From: Parus major
Taxonomy: Eukaryota; Chordata; Aves; Passeriformes; Paridae
Direction: 5' to 3'
Assembly (NCBI RefSeq): GCF_001522545.3
Contig: NC_031796.1
Coordinates: 3,020,223-3,084,222 of the forward strand
Length of the DNA: 64,000 bases
This document shows positions 34,901-49,900 of this stretch, piece by piece. Each line of letters starts with the position of its first letter. Position 1 is the stretch's first letter. Both the position numbers and the translations under genes were made by a program. The notes below the pieces were generated by a model, which was not told the origin of the DNA, did no database searches, and was given only the letters and a program-made list of their open reading frames with translations.

Positions 34901-37900
34901 GAGAGTGCAGCAGGAGGCTGTGTTTAAACAAGCAGTCCTGCACTCAGTGCAGTTTGTGTGTGTGCCATATGCTGTGTGCTGTGTATCAGCAGCTGGTCAG
35001 TGTTTGATCCAGAGCTGTCCCAGCACTTTGGTGTTTTCCCTATGGAGGCTGCTGGGGACAGAAGGAAGGAGAGTCTGATACCTTTGGTGATGCAAATGTT
35101 GCACAGCCAGGGCAGTCTCACCTTGCTGCTCATACCAGCGTGTCTTAGGTACCTGTTCTCCCAGGTCTCTTTGGAAACAGGGTTCAAACAGGTGATTGGA
35201 AAGGACTTCAGGAGCAAAACAATCTGAACCCACCCAGTAAAACCAGGGATATGAGTCCTGCCCTCGTTTGGAAGTGGTGATCAGTATGTGACGAGGCAAT
35301 AATTGATCAAAAACTATCCCAGATTTCTGCAAGTCCCCCTGGTTCATGGAGGTGATGGTTTATGTGGTGTGTGTCATTACACTATTTGAAACTGAAATGG
35401 TACTTTATGTTCTCAGTAACACCTGGGTGTCAGCACCCTCTTCTTTCCTTTACCAAGGAAGACGATGGGCTTAAAACAAGATAGTCCACCAGCAGTGAGT
35501 TAATGTTTAGTGGTAGTACTATCTGGTTTATTTCCTGTACATTTAATCTTCAGCTGCCCTGGAGTGGGTGATCTGGTTGCAGATTAACCACAGTGCTAAT
35601 AAAGGTGCACGTGAGCTCCATTCAGAGGCAGCTGGGTCCTGGCAGGGCACAGCAGCTCGGGTGTGGAGCTGGGAGAACATGCCCGTGCTGCTTTCTGGTG
35701 GGGAACTGCTTCCTCAGCCTGTGGAGCTCCAGCTTGTGAGGCTGCAGAGCTGAGGGGCTTCATGCAGAGAGGTTTTGGCCTTTTGCCACCATATTCCCTG
35801 AGCAGGAATCCCCTGAGGGAAAGAAGCTGCAGGGATCTGTCAGGAGGTGATCCCCACTTCTGCACTGTGGACACCATACAGGAGTTACTGGTGTTAAAAT
35901 CTCTTTATCCAGTCACTGGAGACCTGGTCAGTGCAGTTGATGAATCAACCCCAAAACTTGAGCTGCCTGAATGCTGGTATCCCAGGGGAGGTTTGGGCTG
36001 CTGAGCCAGGAGCAGGGCTGGCAGCTGGGAATGCAGAGACCTGACAGTGCTTTGGTAAACCAGCTTTAGCCTGCAGGGCTGCTCAGACCAGAGAGATGGA
36101 ACCTGAGCTGCACAGGTGCCCTGTGAGAGCAGAGTGTGCATGTTACAGAGCTCTGGGACTGTGAACAGAGCTCTCCAACAGATCCCTGTGCAGGACTGCT
36201 GCAGGTGCTGGGCAGTGACTGCTGAAACCTCTGCTGGGCCAGGGGCTGGGCTTGTGGGGGAACAGGAACCTCCTGCAGCGGTCACAAAGCTGAGGTAGCT
36301 TGTGTCAAAACAAGCTTCACAACATCGGTGGTGCCCCTGCAGAAGATGCTGATCCCAGTGGATGCAACCCAGTTATCCAGAGCTGAGCCATTCATTTCCA
36401 GCTGAGTAATGGGCTGTGAATGTCAGGGTCAGGGTCAGCACAGAGGGTGATGAGAGGACACTGCACAAACTGTGACACCAGCTCAGGGAGCTGCATGAGG
36501 TGCCCAGATGCTGTGGGAGGAGGTGCAGTCAAAAAAACAGAGGAAATGTTGGTATGACTTTATAAGATACGAGCAGGGTTTATTATAATAAGTATAGACA
36601 GGTTTGTGTCTCTGTTTTTAATGTGGGATAAATGAGAAGAAATGGAGATGGTTAATGGGGTGTACAGTTAGAAGTGGTTTGTGGAGGACAGTAAATCAAG
36701 TCTGAATTAATAAAATAAAAGTGGAAGCAAATTCCCAAACCTGAGCTGATGGAATTACACTGTGTCTGCTATCTCCTCTCCCCAGCTTTCCTTCTCTCCC
36801 CACTTTTGCTCCCTCCCCATATCCACACCAAAAAAAGGGAAGGAGAAAGAAATTAAAGCCTAACACTGGTGAGGCAGCACCGGGTGGGGAGGGGAAATGG
36901 TGAGCTCTCCTTGCTGGCTGGGTGCAAAGGTGGGGTTTTGTTTGGACAGACTGACCCTGGGCCCTGGGGCTTCCACTCAGTGCTTGCATTCCTTGATTCC
37001 TTCATCCTTTGGCTAGTGAGGATTTGTTCTCTTCTCCAGAACTGGATGAGCCACAGCCCAGATGAGATATTTCCAGAGTCCTCTCCGAGTGGTGTTGAAC
37101 TGTTTTGGATCCTTGATCTGTCTTGCCTGAGGTTACATCAACAGATCTGGACTAAGGGAAGGATTTTTCTTGTCTCAGGTTACTGGACAGTTTAGGGGGG
37201 TTTTTGCATGGCCCATTTCCTGAAACTGTTGGCATTTCCACTGCTGAGCTGCGATTATTTTAGCACTGAGACAGACATTTCACTCTTCAAACAAACGCCT
37301 TCAAAAGACGACTCCTGCTTGCAAGAGAGAGAAGGAGGAGGGATAATTAGCTGGGTTTTACCTCCTCTGACCTGGGACTTTGAAAGAAGTGTAGATAAGG
37401 TGTTAGTAACTGTCCTTATCAGCATAATGACCTGTGCAGCTTATCAAAGCTGCTGATTTTCTATATGTAGGAGCATTTCCTTTACTGTCAGTGCCACCCT
37501 GTACCCAGCTGAAGGCCAAAGAATGGTGTTTAAGATGAGTGTTGATATGGAGTGTAAAATTCCTTTGTTCTCCTGCTCAAAGGACAGAGATGTGAACAGG
37601 AAATAACTGAGCTTTATTTCTTTTCCTCTCTTGAATATATTTAGGAGGAAAAGAGTCATTTCATAAACACATTCCACTCTCCTTTTGACAAAACCAGGAT
37701 TTGTAGTAATTTCATTGGCACTGCATGAAAGTGCCGTGACTGAAACACTTGAACCCTGTCCTTATCTGCAAGTCCATCAGGCCGTGCCATTGGATCCAAA
37801 GCTATTGATGCATTTTCTGACTGGATTGTCTAAGTGACCATTTTATTCCTCAGATACAGTTGGAAGAGTGTGGGAAATACTTGTTAGGGGGAGCCTTGTG

Positions 37901-40900
37901 TAAATGTAAACCTTTAAAGTTAATTTTACATACATATAAAATAAAGAATCGTGGAATCACAGGATGGTTTGGGTTGGAAGGGACCATCCAGTGCCACCCC
38001 TGCCATGGCAGGGACACCTTCCACTACCCCAGGGTGCTCCAAACCCTGTCCAGCCTGGCCTTGGACACTGCCAGGGATCCAGGGGCAGCCCCAGCTGCTC
38101 TGGGCACCCTGTGCCAGGGCCTCAACTCCCTCACAGAGAGGAATTTCCTCCTGATATCCCATCTAACCCTGCCATTCTTTACCTTAAAGCCATGGTACAT
38201 TAAATAAAAACAACATGAAAACACTATAATCCTTGAGGACTGGGATGTGTGAGAGAGCCATGTATTAGTGACTGTTGCATTACATTTTATACAATATCTA
38301 AAATCCAAGAGTTGTGTATCCTGTAGGTTCCAATTCTTGCATTCAAAGCAGAATTTCTTAAGTTCACCAAAGGCTGCTTTGGGGTGAGGGTGGCAGCTTT
38401 GCTAAACTGATGTCATGATGTGTATGCTGATACATAATGATTGGCTGTTGTATTCCACTGTGGATTATCCCCTAAATGTGTGGATTTTCAGTGCTTTCCC
38501 ACTGACACATTAAAATATTCTGAGAAACCTGAAGCACTCCATTGTCTCCAGAAGTCCTTGGAAGACTGGCAGTAGAGCCATTCCCCTCATTTGCTATTGC
38601 CACTGAGGGTGGGAGGAGCTGATAGTGACCATTCCTATGTTTTTACTTAGTGGTAATTCAAAATCTTGGTTATTCCAATGACACAAGTATGGGTGAGTGA
38701 TCCATCCATCTTTTGTGCAGCAGGGATGAGTGTGAGAAGGGTAACATGAAGCACTTCATTTGAAGAGGAACAGAAAATAACGTAGAAAATATCTTTTCCA
38801 TCTAACAGATTATTTTCTGTTTGTAAAAGGTTTAAAGAGATTAACAGTTTGTGGCTGCCAGACTTGTTGATTCAAAGTGGGTTTTTGTGTTTCATGCTGT
38901 TCTTCGAGGGCTCAGCAGCTGAATTCTCAGGGGAGGGAAGGAGAGAGGTGGCTGTGTTTGGAGGATATATCAGCTCTGAACTGTTAATTAAGTTAATTTC
39001 TTAAAAAAACATATATATATATATATAAATAAAGCTGATAGGAAAATTATTTAGAAAGCCTGTGCTGCTCTTCCTGGAGATCCCAGTTCAGAGCTTGGGA
39101 GGGATGTGATCATCCTGCACAGGAGCTGCAGCTTCACTCCCTTTGAGGTGTCGATTCACCACCACCCCAGGCTAAATCAGTGCTTTCACTAAATAATTAG
39201 TGGTCGATTTTATTAAACTTTTTGATAAACTGTGGCACTGACTTTTGGAGACTGTCATTAATGTTCATCACCTGGAAACTGATACATCAAATAAATAGAA
39301 GCCTACCTGAATCCTCAGGCTGATTTGTCCTTCAGAAGATCCTGTTTTAAATAATTTCACAGGGCTCTGAATTCCCCTGGCCTAGGATTAAAAATTTGAT
39401 GGTCAAAGCCAGCTTGGCTTGTGGCAGATAAATGGGAGATACTTTTCAGGTTATCTGCATGGTAATTCTGATTTGTGTGGTATTTGTGCTGTCTCACATT
39501 ACTATTACTTGAATAGTCTTTCAGCTTCTGAGCAGGAGCTGTCTTTGACAGAAAAAAATATGTCAAATGTAAGGGAAGTAAATGAACCCAATCTTTCCGG
39601 TGATAATTTAAACTGATAAACCAAGCAGCATGTAAATCAAGTAATCTGTTTTACTAATCAAACCTTTTAAGTCCTTTTCCATCTTGCTAATGTTCCCCTG
39701 GGTTATCTGTGTACAGTTGCCATTTAGGAATTCACTCCTTTTGCAGTGGATGATGAATGCATAAATAGCAGCTCTCCTGCTGCTCAGCTGCTTTTCCATT
39801 CAAAGAATGTAAAGTGAGGTACTTCAGGCCACTCTGCAAATTCATTGGCTTATCTTGCCAGTTCTGCTCTGCACTTCCATACCCACAAGGGTGTTAGAAG
39901 CATTTCCCGTGTTGTTCCTTCTCTTTTTCCCTTTTTGAAGTTGATTTTCAGTGAGAGGGAGAAAGATCCTTGTACTGAATCTGCCAGCTCAGTCACACTC
40001 CTGAATTTAAGTGAACCCACTGCACTTGGTTGTAGTTACAAACTTCTTTGTTTCCCACCCAAACTTTCTGTGATGTATTTGTTGCTCTTTAATTGGAAGA
40101 AAAAACCTTGTGTGTTTACTGGGCCTTTTCACACTGACATGATCTGGTCTCTTACAGAGCCTGAGGTTTTGTCTTCCAGGGAACCTCCTGCTCCATTCCC
40201 TGTGATGGCAGAGGCTGGGAGATGGAGAAGAGAGGTTTTGGTGCAGTTCTGTTCAGATCTGCATTAGGGACATGAAGCATTTTCAGTACAAAACAGAAAA
40301 TACTTGAAAGAAAGCCCCAGAACAAACCTGAGCCAAATCTATATCCAAACTGGGAAGCTTTTCCTGGCTAGCCATGCTTTCAAGGGAGTGTGAGGAAAAG
40401 TCCTTTCAGCCTGAGCAGTTCATGGACATATTGTTGAAACATATTTGCTTTGTGATTTGCAGACTTAATTTTCCCCTCCACTGCTTGTGGTTCTTTGTCC
40501 ACAGGCTCTGGCTGAGGCCGTTGGTGTCTGAAGGTGGCAGTCTGGGGATGGGTGAGGTCACAGCTGTCCCTCATTGTCCCTGCAGCAGACGTGGCAGAGG
40601 GGAATGTTTGAGGGGCAGGATGGGCAGCTGGGGGTGGAATGTCCTGTCTGCTGCTTGGAGACTCAGTGGTCTGTCCACCAGAGCCCTTGGCTGACACTGG
40701 AAGGGCTGGGACAGTGTGTGGGCCAAACCACAGAGCTGAGTCACCACCACGTGCTGTAAAAGCCAGGGTGCCTGGAGAAGCACAGTGTCACTCACAGCCA
40801 GTGTCACTCACAGCCAGTGTCACTCACAGCACAGTGTCACTCACAGCCAGTGTCACTCACAGCCAGTGTCACAGCCCAGTGTCACTCACAGCCAGTGTCA

Positions 40901-43900
40901 CTCACAGCCAGTGTCACTCACAGCCCAGTGTCACAGCTCAGTGTCACAGCCCAGTGTCACTCACAGCACAGTGTCACAGCCCAGTGTCACTCACAGCACA
41001 GTGTCACTCACAGCCAGTGTCACAGCCCAGTGTCACTCACAGCCAGTGTCACTCACAGCCAGTGTCACTCACAGCCCAGTGTCACAGCCCAGTGTCACTC
41101 ACAGCCCAGTGTCACAGCCCAGTGTCACTCACAGCACAGTGTCACTCACAGCACAGTGTCACTCACAGCACAGTGTCACTCACAGCACAGTGTCACAGCC
41201 CAGTGTCACTCACAGCACAGTGTCACAGCCCAGTGTCACTCACAGCCCAGTGTCACAGCTCAGTGTCACAGCCAGTGTCACTCACAGCACAGTGTCACAG
41301 CCCAGTGTCACTCACAGCCCAGTGTCACTCACAGCCAGTGTCACTCACAGCCCAGTGTCACAGCCCAGTGTCACTCACAGCCCAGTGTCACAGCCAGTGT
41401 CACTCACAGCGCAGTGTCACTCACAGCCAGTGTCACTCACAGCCCAGTGTCACTCACAGCACAGTGTCACAGCCCAGTGTCACTCACAGCCCAGTGTCAC
41501 TCACAGCACAGTGTCACAGCCCAGTGTCACTCACAGCACAGTGTCACTCACAGCCAGTGTCACTCACAGCACAGTGTCACAGCCCAGTGTCACTCACAGC
41601 CAGTGTCACTCACAGCCCAGTGTCACTCACAGCCAGTGTCACAGCCCAGTGTCACAGCCCAGTGTCACTCACAGCACAGTGTCACTCATAGCCAGTGTCA
41701 CTCACAGCCAGTGTCACTCACAGCCAGTGTCACAGCCCAGTGTCACTCACAGCACAGTGTCACAACCCAGTGTCACTCACAGCACAGTGTCACTCATAGC
41801 CAGTGTCACTCACAGCCAGTGTCACTCACAGCCAGTGTCACAGACCAGTGTCACAGCCCAGTGTCACTCACAGCCCAGTGTCACTCACAGCACAGTGTCA
41901 CAGCCCAGTGTCACAGCCCAGTGTCACTCACAGCCAGTGTCACAGCCCAGTGTCACAGCCTGTGTAAGGACTGTCACTATTTGGTTTGGGGTGCCATGGT
42001 ACAAATCAATGCAACAGCTCCAAAGGAAGCCCTAATGATGCAGAAACTCGAGTCATTATTTGCATATTTTGCATTATTATTTTTGCTTGGTTTGTGTGGC
42101 CTGTGTTTATATAAAAAAGGCACCTAATTTTATTTTAGATGTAATGTTACCAGAGCATGGAGCTATTCTTTTGGAGTGCTGGCACATGGGATTCTGTATC
42201 TTAATGCTGCAAGATGATTCTTGGGTTTCTGAGCCCTGTCCCAAACAATGCTGTATTCAGGGGCTCCAGCAGCATCCACAGATCAGCAGTGGCCACGAGC
42301 TTAACAATTCAGAATATTCCTTCCCAGCAGAACAATGAAGCAGCTGAACATCAGCAGCTCGCAGCCAGCTGACTGCTAAAGGAGTCTGCAGGCATTTCCA
42401 AAGAAAACCTGTGGAATCCTGGGCCTTTACCTTGGCACTTGGGCTTGTGGAGTGAAAAGACGTGGAGTTATCACAAGGTTCTGTTAATTGAACACCACTC
42501 CAAGGGCTCAAGGGACAACAGGAGGAGAAGGGGCTGAATCTGTCCAGGGCTTCATGCAGTGCCCTCCCCACCACCCAAATCCATTCCTCCTTCACTTGCC
42601 CACCATGGCCTGTCCCTCCCTTTCTCCACAGCTTGGTCCTTCCCACACCTGAAGACCTGTCAGGGTTTCCCTTTCATCCTCTCTAAAGCAGGTAATTTAA
42701 AATCCAACACTCCTTCCCCAGTTCAGCCAGAGTGTGGACAGAGTTGGGAAAGTGTCACATCAGGTGTGTGTTAGAACATGGCTTAGAAAATAAACCATCA
42801 GCAAACCATCAGTGCAGGGGCTGCTGCAGTTTCAGGTGATGTTATTTGTGAGTGGTTGTTGTTTCCTGACTTACTGGAGAGTTGGGAGCAAGGAACAGGA
42901 GCTCAGTCATGGGCTTTGTTTTTCTGCATGTTTCTGGATCTTTCTGCTGGGTTGATTGATTTTATAGCCCTCCCAGCATCCCTCACAAGAAGGTTATTTA
43001 GAAGCATCAGCTTGCCTGGACACCACTGGGACAAAGCCACAGCTGCAGAATTCACACCCCACTGAACCAAGCTGAGGGAATCAGGCAGGATCTTCCTCAT
43101 GGTGCAAATCTGTCCATCCACCAGGCAATGTCCTGGTGTTTGCCTTTTGGGCAGGTGTTTTTTCAGTTTTGTCCCCTGAAATGTCTGAAGGTAGCAAATC
43201 CTTTAACACAAGGGTGTAAAGCTGAATTCCCAAAATTGAAGGCTGGGATGTGGCAGCTTACAGTTAATATGGACACAGGGTTTGGAAAGAGGAGGTGAAT
43301 GAAGGTAAAATGTCTTTTTTAAGTACCTGAGTGCTGTTAAATCAGAATGGAAGCAACATCATGGATCATGAAGTCAGTTGTTGATCAGTGTAGGATGCCA
43401 AATCTTCTAAATACATCCATAAAATAAGCTCAACCATATTCAGCAGGGCTTCCAGGTCCTTGCAGCTGCCACTGAACTGCTCTGCAGCTTTCCCTCTCCA
43501 GCCTGTGCTGGCCAGAGTCCTCCACTCCCATTTTCACTTTGTATGGGCCTGTGTTGTGTAATAATTTCTTCTGGCTGCCTGGCAGGATGATTCTCATCTC
43601 CCCAGGAATTTATAGGTGATCACTTCCACCTTTTCCTCCTCCTCAGTAGTTTTGTGAGTCTCATGTATTTGAATAAGTTCCTCTGTGTGGCAGGCTCAGT
43701 GCTCCAGCTGGCTCAGGGTGTGATGGGAGTAGAGAGGAGAACCTGCCTGACTGCTGAGCTTTCTTTTGCTTTTTACTGTCCCTTTAGAGGTTATGTGCTT
43801 TTATGTGGCAGATAAAAAGTTAGAGATTGTGGGCAGATGGCACCTCTTGTTTGCTGCTATCCCAAGCCTCTTCTGCTCTTTCCTGGTTAGATGTGGGATC

Positions 43901-46900
43901 CCAGGATAATTCCCCCTGAAGAGAGCCCTCAGGGCACTGTCCTGCCCAGAGCACAGCGTTGTGGTTACTGCATGTGGATTTTGCCATGTCCCAGGCAGAT
44001 TTTCACGTGGAAACTGGGAGTGTTTTACTGCTCAACACACAGGGAGCAAACTGCTTCCCTCTACCTGTGCTGGCATGGACTTCATCCCATGCAGGGTGGA
44101 ATAAACCACAAAACATTGTGTGGAGGCTTTTCAAATAACTTCCCTTTGATTCCTTATGTATCTCAAGTCTGCTTGTGCCTTCTGCTGTGCTGCAGAGCTG
44201 GAAAAGGAGTGTGCAGGGCTCCCCTGCTGCACAGAGAGCTCGGCCGCTCTGACGCAAATAGAAATGAAAGTTCAGTGACTCCTGTGTTTAGTGGTTTGGC
44301 ATTTTTTCAGTGCAAGGTTAGCACTTTTTATTTAAGGAGAAGGATTTTAATATTATTCCTGTTCCTACATCTCCCAGTTTTAGACTTTATTCAGTGTTCA
44401 TTAGAGCTGGCTTAGCATCCATCTCCCATTTTTATTCCCCTGACCTTACCTTACTTGCAGAGTTGGTGGATGGCTCAAGGGTCAGCTGGGCTGGAGCTGA
44501 ATCAGCTCCATCAAATTACAGACAATTTGCTTAAACCTTGGTTTGTTGAGGAAGATGTGGCAGTGGTCATTCGTAGTTTGCTAAGTTTATTTAGAAAAAA
44601 GTGACATCATTACAAAGAACTCTTTTAACCTAATTTCCAAGCTGGCTGGAGGCTGCAGATGAATGGAGTATTCCTCACCCTGCCCTGTCTGCTCCCTCCA
44701 TACAGGAAAGGAGTGGTGCAGAACATGCTCCAAATGGCATTTCCTATTTTGTTCAACTGGCAGCATCTGAGCACCGAGTCCATGCAGACCAAGTGCAAGC
44801 GAAAATCTCACCTGCACCTGACATGAATTTAATTGCAGTTTTTCTGGCCCTCAGGGTAGATCAGAATCTTGTAGACATGCATATTTTGAATATTGTAGAC
44901 ATGCATATTCATGATCAGGACAGACTTGGATCATTTTCCTGGTGCAGGGAGGTTATACTGACTGGACAGTTTTTCAGTCTGTTTTTCCAAGAACAGCAGG
45001 AATATTTTAGCCATAGTTCTGCCAACGCAAATCCTGTTTATCTGAGTGCTCTTGTGAGAGGCTGATTCACTGTGAGACAGTTCATGAACAGTTTACTGAA
45101 AGACTTGAAGTCCTGTTTGACAGCTGATATTTTAAGATTTACATAAAATAAAGTCTTCAGGCAGCATTGAACTGTCAGTAGAGAGACCTGGTATCACACA
45201 GGAAAGGCCCAGGTACCTGAGGCCCAGAGTGAATTTGCTTTAGGAAAGTCACTCACTTCCCAAAGCACGAGGAGAATGGGGTTGTTCCCTTGGGTGTGTG
45301 CAGGCTACTCATTCTTGCACTCACAAACAGGTAAATATGGTTTCACTGCCAGAAGTCTGCTTAAATTCCCTTTCTTAGTGAACACACTCTAAAGGCTCAT
45401 CCTTGGCTGTCCATGAACATCTCTTCATGAACACAAGTTTTAATGAAATGTCTCCATGCAGATTTGCAAAGAGAATGGACTCAAAGCCTGCAGTTATGAA
45501 TTTTTAATGTATATATTTCATGGAAAAAAATAACTGAAGCTTGTAACCCCCTTTGGGAGAGTAACCCAAACCATGTGGGGTGTTTACAACAGGAAAAGGA
45601 ATTGTCCCTGCTCCACATACTAGAGGTGTGCAGCTCCTGGATCATTCTTCCCATGCACAGAGGAGGAAGGAAAAGCTGTGTGATCATACTCAGTATTTCA
45701 CTTTGTGCTTTGGAGTTCACAAATAAGCTGGAAATAGAGAATAGTTTCAAACCATTGGTTTAGATTCTCTTAATCTTCAGTGGGACTAGGTTTGCTGCTG
45801 ACTTGCATAGCTGAGGCAGCTGTAGCACTCCTGATTTTGTCCCGAATTATTTGTTTTTGGTGGTGGAAATGATAAATTTCCTTTCCTTTAAGGCACTGCT
45901 GCACAGCCAAACTGAAAGCCCATCTCAGTGTGTGTGTGTGCTGTGGCTGACAGAACACAGTCTGTCCTGGGGGACCTGTGGAGCATCAGCAAGGGCTGAG
46001 CCAAAGGAGCTTCAGGGGCACCTGCTAAGGGGTAAAGCAGAATGTGCTGAGAACAGAGCAGTTCAGGACCAGAGAAGGGCTTTTTCCACTAGAAAATGAT
46101 CCAGAGTATCAATACTTACACTTCAGCTCTCCTAAAGGAACAGCAAACTGCTGACCTGGCGTGTTTCTCCAGCAGATGCTCTGTCCCTGGGATGTTGAAC
46201 AGATGGACATGGAGTGGCAGAGAGGGTTAGTGAGGAGCTGTTTGCCCAGGGCTGGCAGTGCTCCCCCAAGGGCTCTTTGGCTTCTGGAGCAGAGGAGTTG
46301 CATGTCAATGATTAATTAGGAATTCCCTGCCTGGTGTGAGTGCTTTAGCAGGGTGGCCTGGGGGGCGTCTTTGTGTAACGGTCCGGTACTGCAGATGTTG
46401 TTTGGGAGTGTGGGTTCCAAGTCTTGCCAACTAACTTTTCTTTATTTATACTGAGTGCATTTGAAGTTGCATCATTTCCTCGGTAAGAACAGTTTTATTT
46501 TTGACTGGAGTGTTTGTCAGGTGGGGAAAATCCTAAATGTGAGTGCTCTCTGGTGGTGGAGATTTCTGCTTCAGTGTTCCGATTTCTGCAGTGTATTTTC
46601 CAAGAGCAACTGCGTGTGAATATATCTTGTCTGGACTTAAAGATCCTTTTTTTCAACTCCTTTACCTAAAAATAAAAGCTATAAAACAAAGTGAAAGCTT
46701 TTTTCTTGCCTTAGTGGACTTCTTTCCTAGAGAAGAATTTCTCTCCCTTAAAATGATTTATATTCTGTGACTCACTGGTTTTTATTTTCTCATTATCAAT
46801 TGATGTTTTAATGAGGTAATAGAAACTTCTTATGAGAGAGTTGATGTTCCTCCTCAAAATAACCCACAAGGATTAAATACTGTGAATTGCTTTTTGGCTG

Positions 46901-49900
46901 CTGAGCTACTGGAGAGAGGGGACTGAGAGGAGACTCAATGGGGCTGCAGCTCCTCCCCAGGGGCAGCTCCAATCTCTGCTCCCTGTGACAGGGACAGGAC
47001 CCAGGGAACAGCTGGAGCTGTTCCAGGGGAATCTGGGATGGATTTCAGGGCAAGGTTCTTCCCCCAGAGGTGCTGGCACTGCTCAGGCTCCTCAGGGAAT
47101 GGTCCTGGCCCCGAGGTTGACAGAGCTCCAGGAGCCTTTGGACAGCGCTCCAGGATTGTTGGGGTGTCTGTGCAGGGCCAGGAGTTGGATTGGATGATTC
47201 TTGGGGGTCCCTTTCCACTCAGGATGCTCCATGATTCCATGACATTGATACAGAAAAGATTCAAATGGAACTATTGCAGGAAAATGTTTTGTTGTAGCAC
47301 AAGCTGATGTGACTTCCATGAGATACAAAACAAGCTTTGACCCGGCAGTGGGTCCTGGGATTTCTTTTATTAAGGAACTTTTTTTTTATCAAGGAACTGC
47401 ACTGATGTTGTTTTGAGTAACAAAACCCCAGTTCTGTGTGTTACACCTCACACTGTATGTGTGCTGGCTGTGAAAAGCACCAAATGGATTTGTGGTCATG
47501 TTTTGTGACCCTGCCCTGCAGAGGAATCATGGGTTTAACACAGCTCCCCATTTGCACTACAAATTGTGGGTTGTTTTCTTAAGCTTTCCTGAGCTCTCCA
47601 TGGGCAGGGCAAACCCAGCTCTCCCAGCAGAGTCATGCAGCAAGGAAAAGAGGCCCTGCTGTTCTTGACCACGCTGAGGGATGAAAAGGGGCTTTATCAG
47701 CAGCGAGGGGCGAGGAGCTGGAGCTCCTGGAGGGAACATCTGAGCACAGCTCTGCAATTTTAACTCTGCTGCTAGGAAATAAAGAGAAATTAACTGAGAT
47801 GTAAATGGGGGTGCCACTTCTTCATAAACTCTGTATACCAAAGCCAGGCTGGAGAGGTGCCTGTTTGTCAAGCCTGGAGACAGATCCTGCTTCCCACTCA
47901 TCTCCATCTGCCTTTTGCCACAGAGCTGAAGACACAACTCATCAGAGCCCAGTAAAGCCTTTAAGAACTTGGCTTGGAGGCCCAGTGTGGGATCTGCTGT
48001 CTGAGCTGAGCAGGCAGGATGTGATGCTGCCTGTGCCAGCATCCCAGCTGGAACCCTCTGGAGTGGGGGCTCTGCAGGGACAGGGTGGCAGGGCCAGATC
48101 TGGAGGTTCTGCTTAGAGGCAGAGGGTGCTGGCAGGGAATGGTCCCAGCCTGAGGCTGCCAGAGCTCCAGGAGAGCTTGCACAGCGCTCCAGGGATGCCC
48201 AGGCTGGGATTGCTGGGGTGTCTGGGCAGGCCAGGGGGGGGTCTGGATGATGCTTGGGGGTCCCTTTCCACTCAGGACATTCCCTGATTTTATCATTCAC
48301 TCAGGGATGCTGAACTGTCACGGGAGGAAACTTAAACTGGGCTCTGGCAATGCAGGTTTACATAATTCATTACTTTAGGAAGAGGTCAGAGTATTGGGTG
48401 CTGTGATGGTGCCTTGGCACGACACTGCAGCAGGAATAGCCTTTATTTCTTTATTTCTCCTCAGCTAAAACAACCCCCCTCACCCCCTCTGTGGCCATGA
48501 ACCCTCCAGCTGCTCATGGGACTCAAAACCTCTTCCACAATCTGCTGTATCTTTATTTTCAGCATCAGCAGTGCCTTGAGCAGCAGTTCTGTGCTGCTGG
48601 GCAGGGACTTGGGACAGCAGGCTTGGTGTTCTCCATTGGGTAATTCACCTTTTTGGGGTGTCCATCTCCAGAGGTGGGGATGATTCTGCTCATTGTCATG
48701 TCCCTGTGGTTTCCATTACATATTGATGTCCCAGTGTGACTTGATCTCCTTAATACCAACAGGGTTTTGTGGGTTTGGTTTTTCAAGCTCTCCTCTGTGT
48801 ATGCAGAGTCCCTCATGGGCTTTCAGACTGGTAACTGATCCCTTTGCACTTCTACCTGTGCAGGATCTGGCAAAAAATTAAGATTAGGGGTATTGGTATT
48901 GTTAATTATCTTGATCTCTTCTAAAACACTACTGGTACCTTTCAAACAGTATATATCTCAAAAATGAAAAATATCTTTCCGTTTTTAAGCTCATAATTGT
49001 TTTGGGAAATGCATATCAGGATACCTTCAGTTAAAAGTGATGTAGGAACAAGAGGATGTTTTGCAATTCTCGTGTCTTCCCAGTGCAGTTCCAGGAGAAA
49101 GCTGGAGTGGGAGGCACCAACACTTCTAGAAAGTGGAATGCTGGCTGCTGGATGATATTCCTTGAGTTTTATTACACCTGCTAAAAACTGAGGCTGCCAA
49201 GATGCTGCAGAAAATTCTCAAATGAACAATAGAAAATGTCAGAGCTGTCACCACATGGGGGTGGTAATAAATTCAATAAAGTCATGCTGGAATTTGTGCC
49301 GGAGTCCATCAGGATTGGAGGCTCCTGAGCTCTGTGGAGGGGTTCTGGTGCCATCTAATGTCTCGAGGTTTAAATACAGCTGCAGACAGGGATTGGTGCT
49401 GGAAATCCAGGGTTTGTGTGTTGATCCCTAGACCTGTTGTCCTTTCTCCTCCTGAGAAACAAATGCTGTGTGAATTCCTCAGCTGTTAATCTGGAATTAC
49501 TCTCAGCTCTCCTCATAGGTAACTTTCAATAAAATGGGAGTTTGTTTGGAAACATCTTCTACCTTAAACGTTTTTGTTAAACTAACATCAAGTTATTTTC
49601 TGTCTTGTTTGCAGAAAGAATTGAAGAGCCAGGTAGGGATAGGAATGATGTCGTTTAGGGTTGTTTGCACACATTCTTAGAAATTTTTTCTCTCTGGTGT
49701 AGCAGCAGTGATGATACTGGAGTGCCTTCCAGCAAAAAGGACTCATTGCTAGAGCTGAGAGGCTGCAATTCCCTTCTTTGTTTACTTTCAAGTGTGATTA
49801 GACCTCTCAGTGAGGGCTTCAGAACTTCTGCTCCTCTGGCCTGAGCTGGGCCATGGACATCTACAGAATGTGAAAAAGAATTTTCCTATAAAACCCCTTT

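Noticed and set aside
40639..42127. Three overlapping + strand open frames of 350, 416 and 436 codons
   Set aside because: They are the three readings of one stop-free minisatellite, use seven amino acids almost exclusively and match no protein family.
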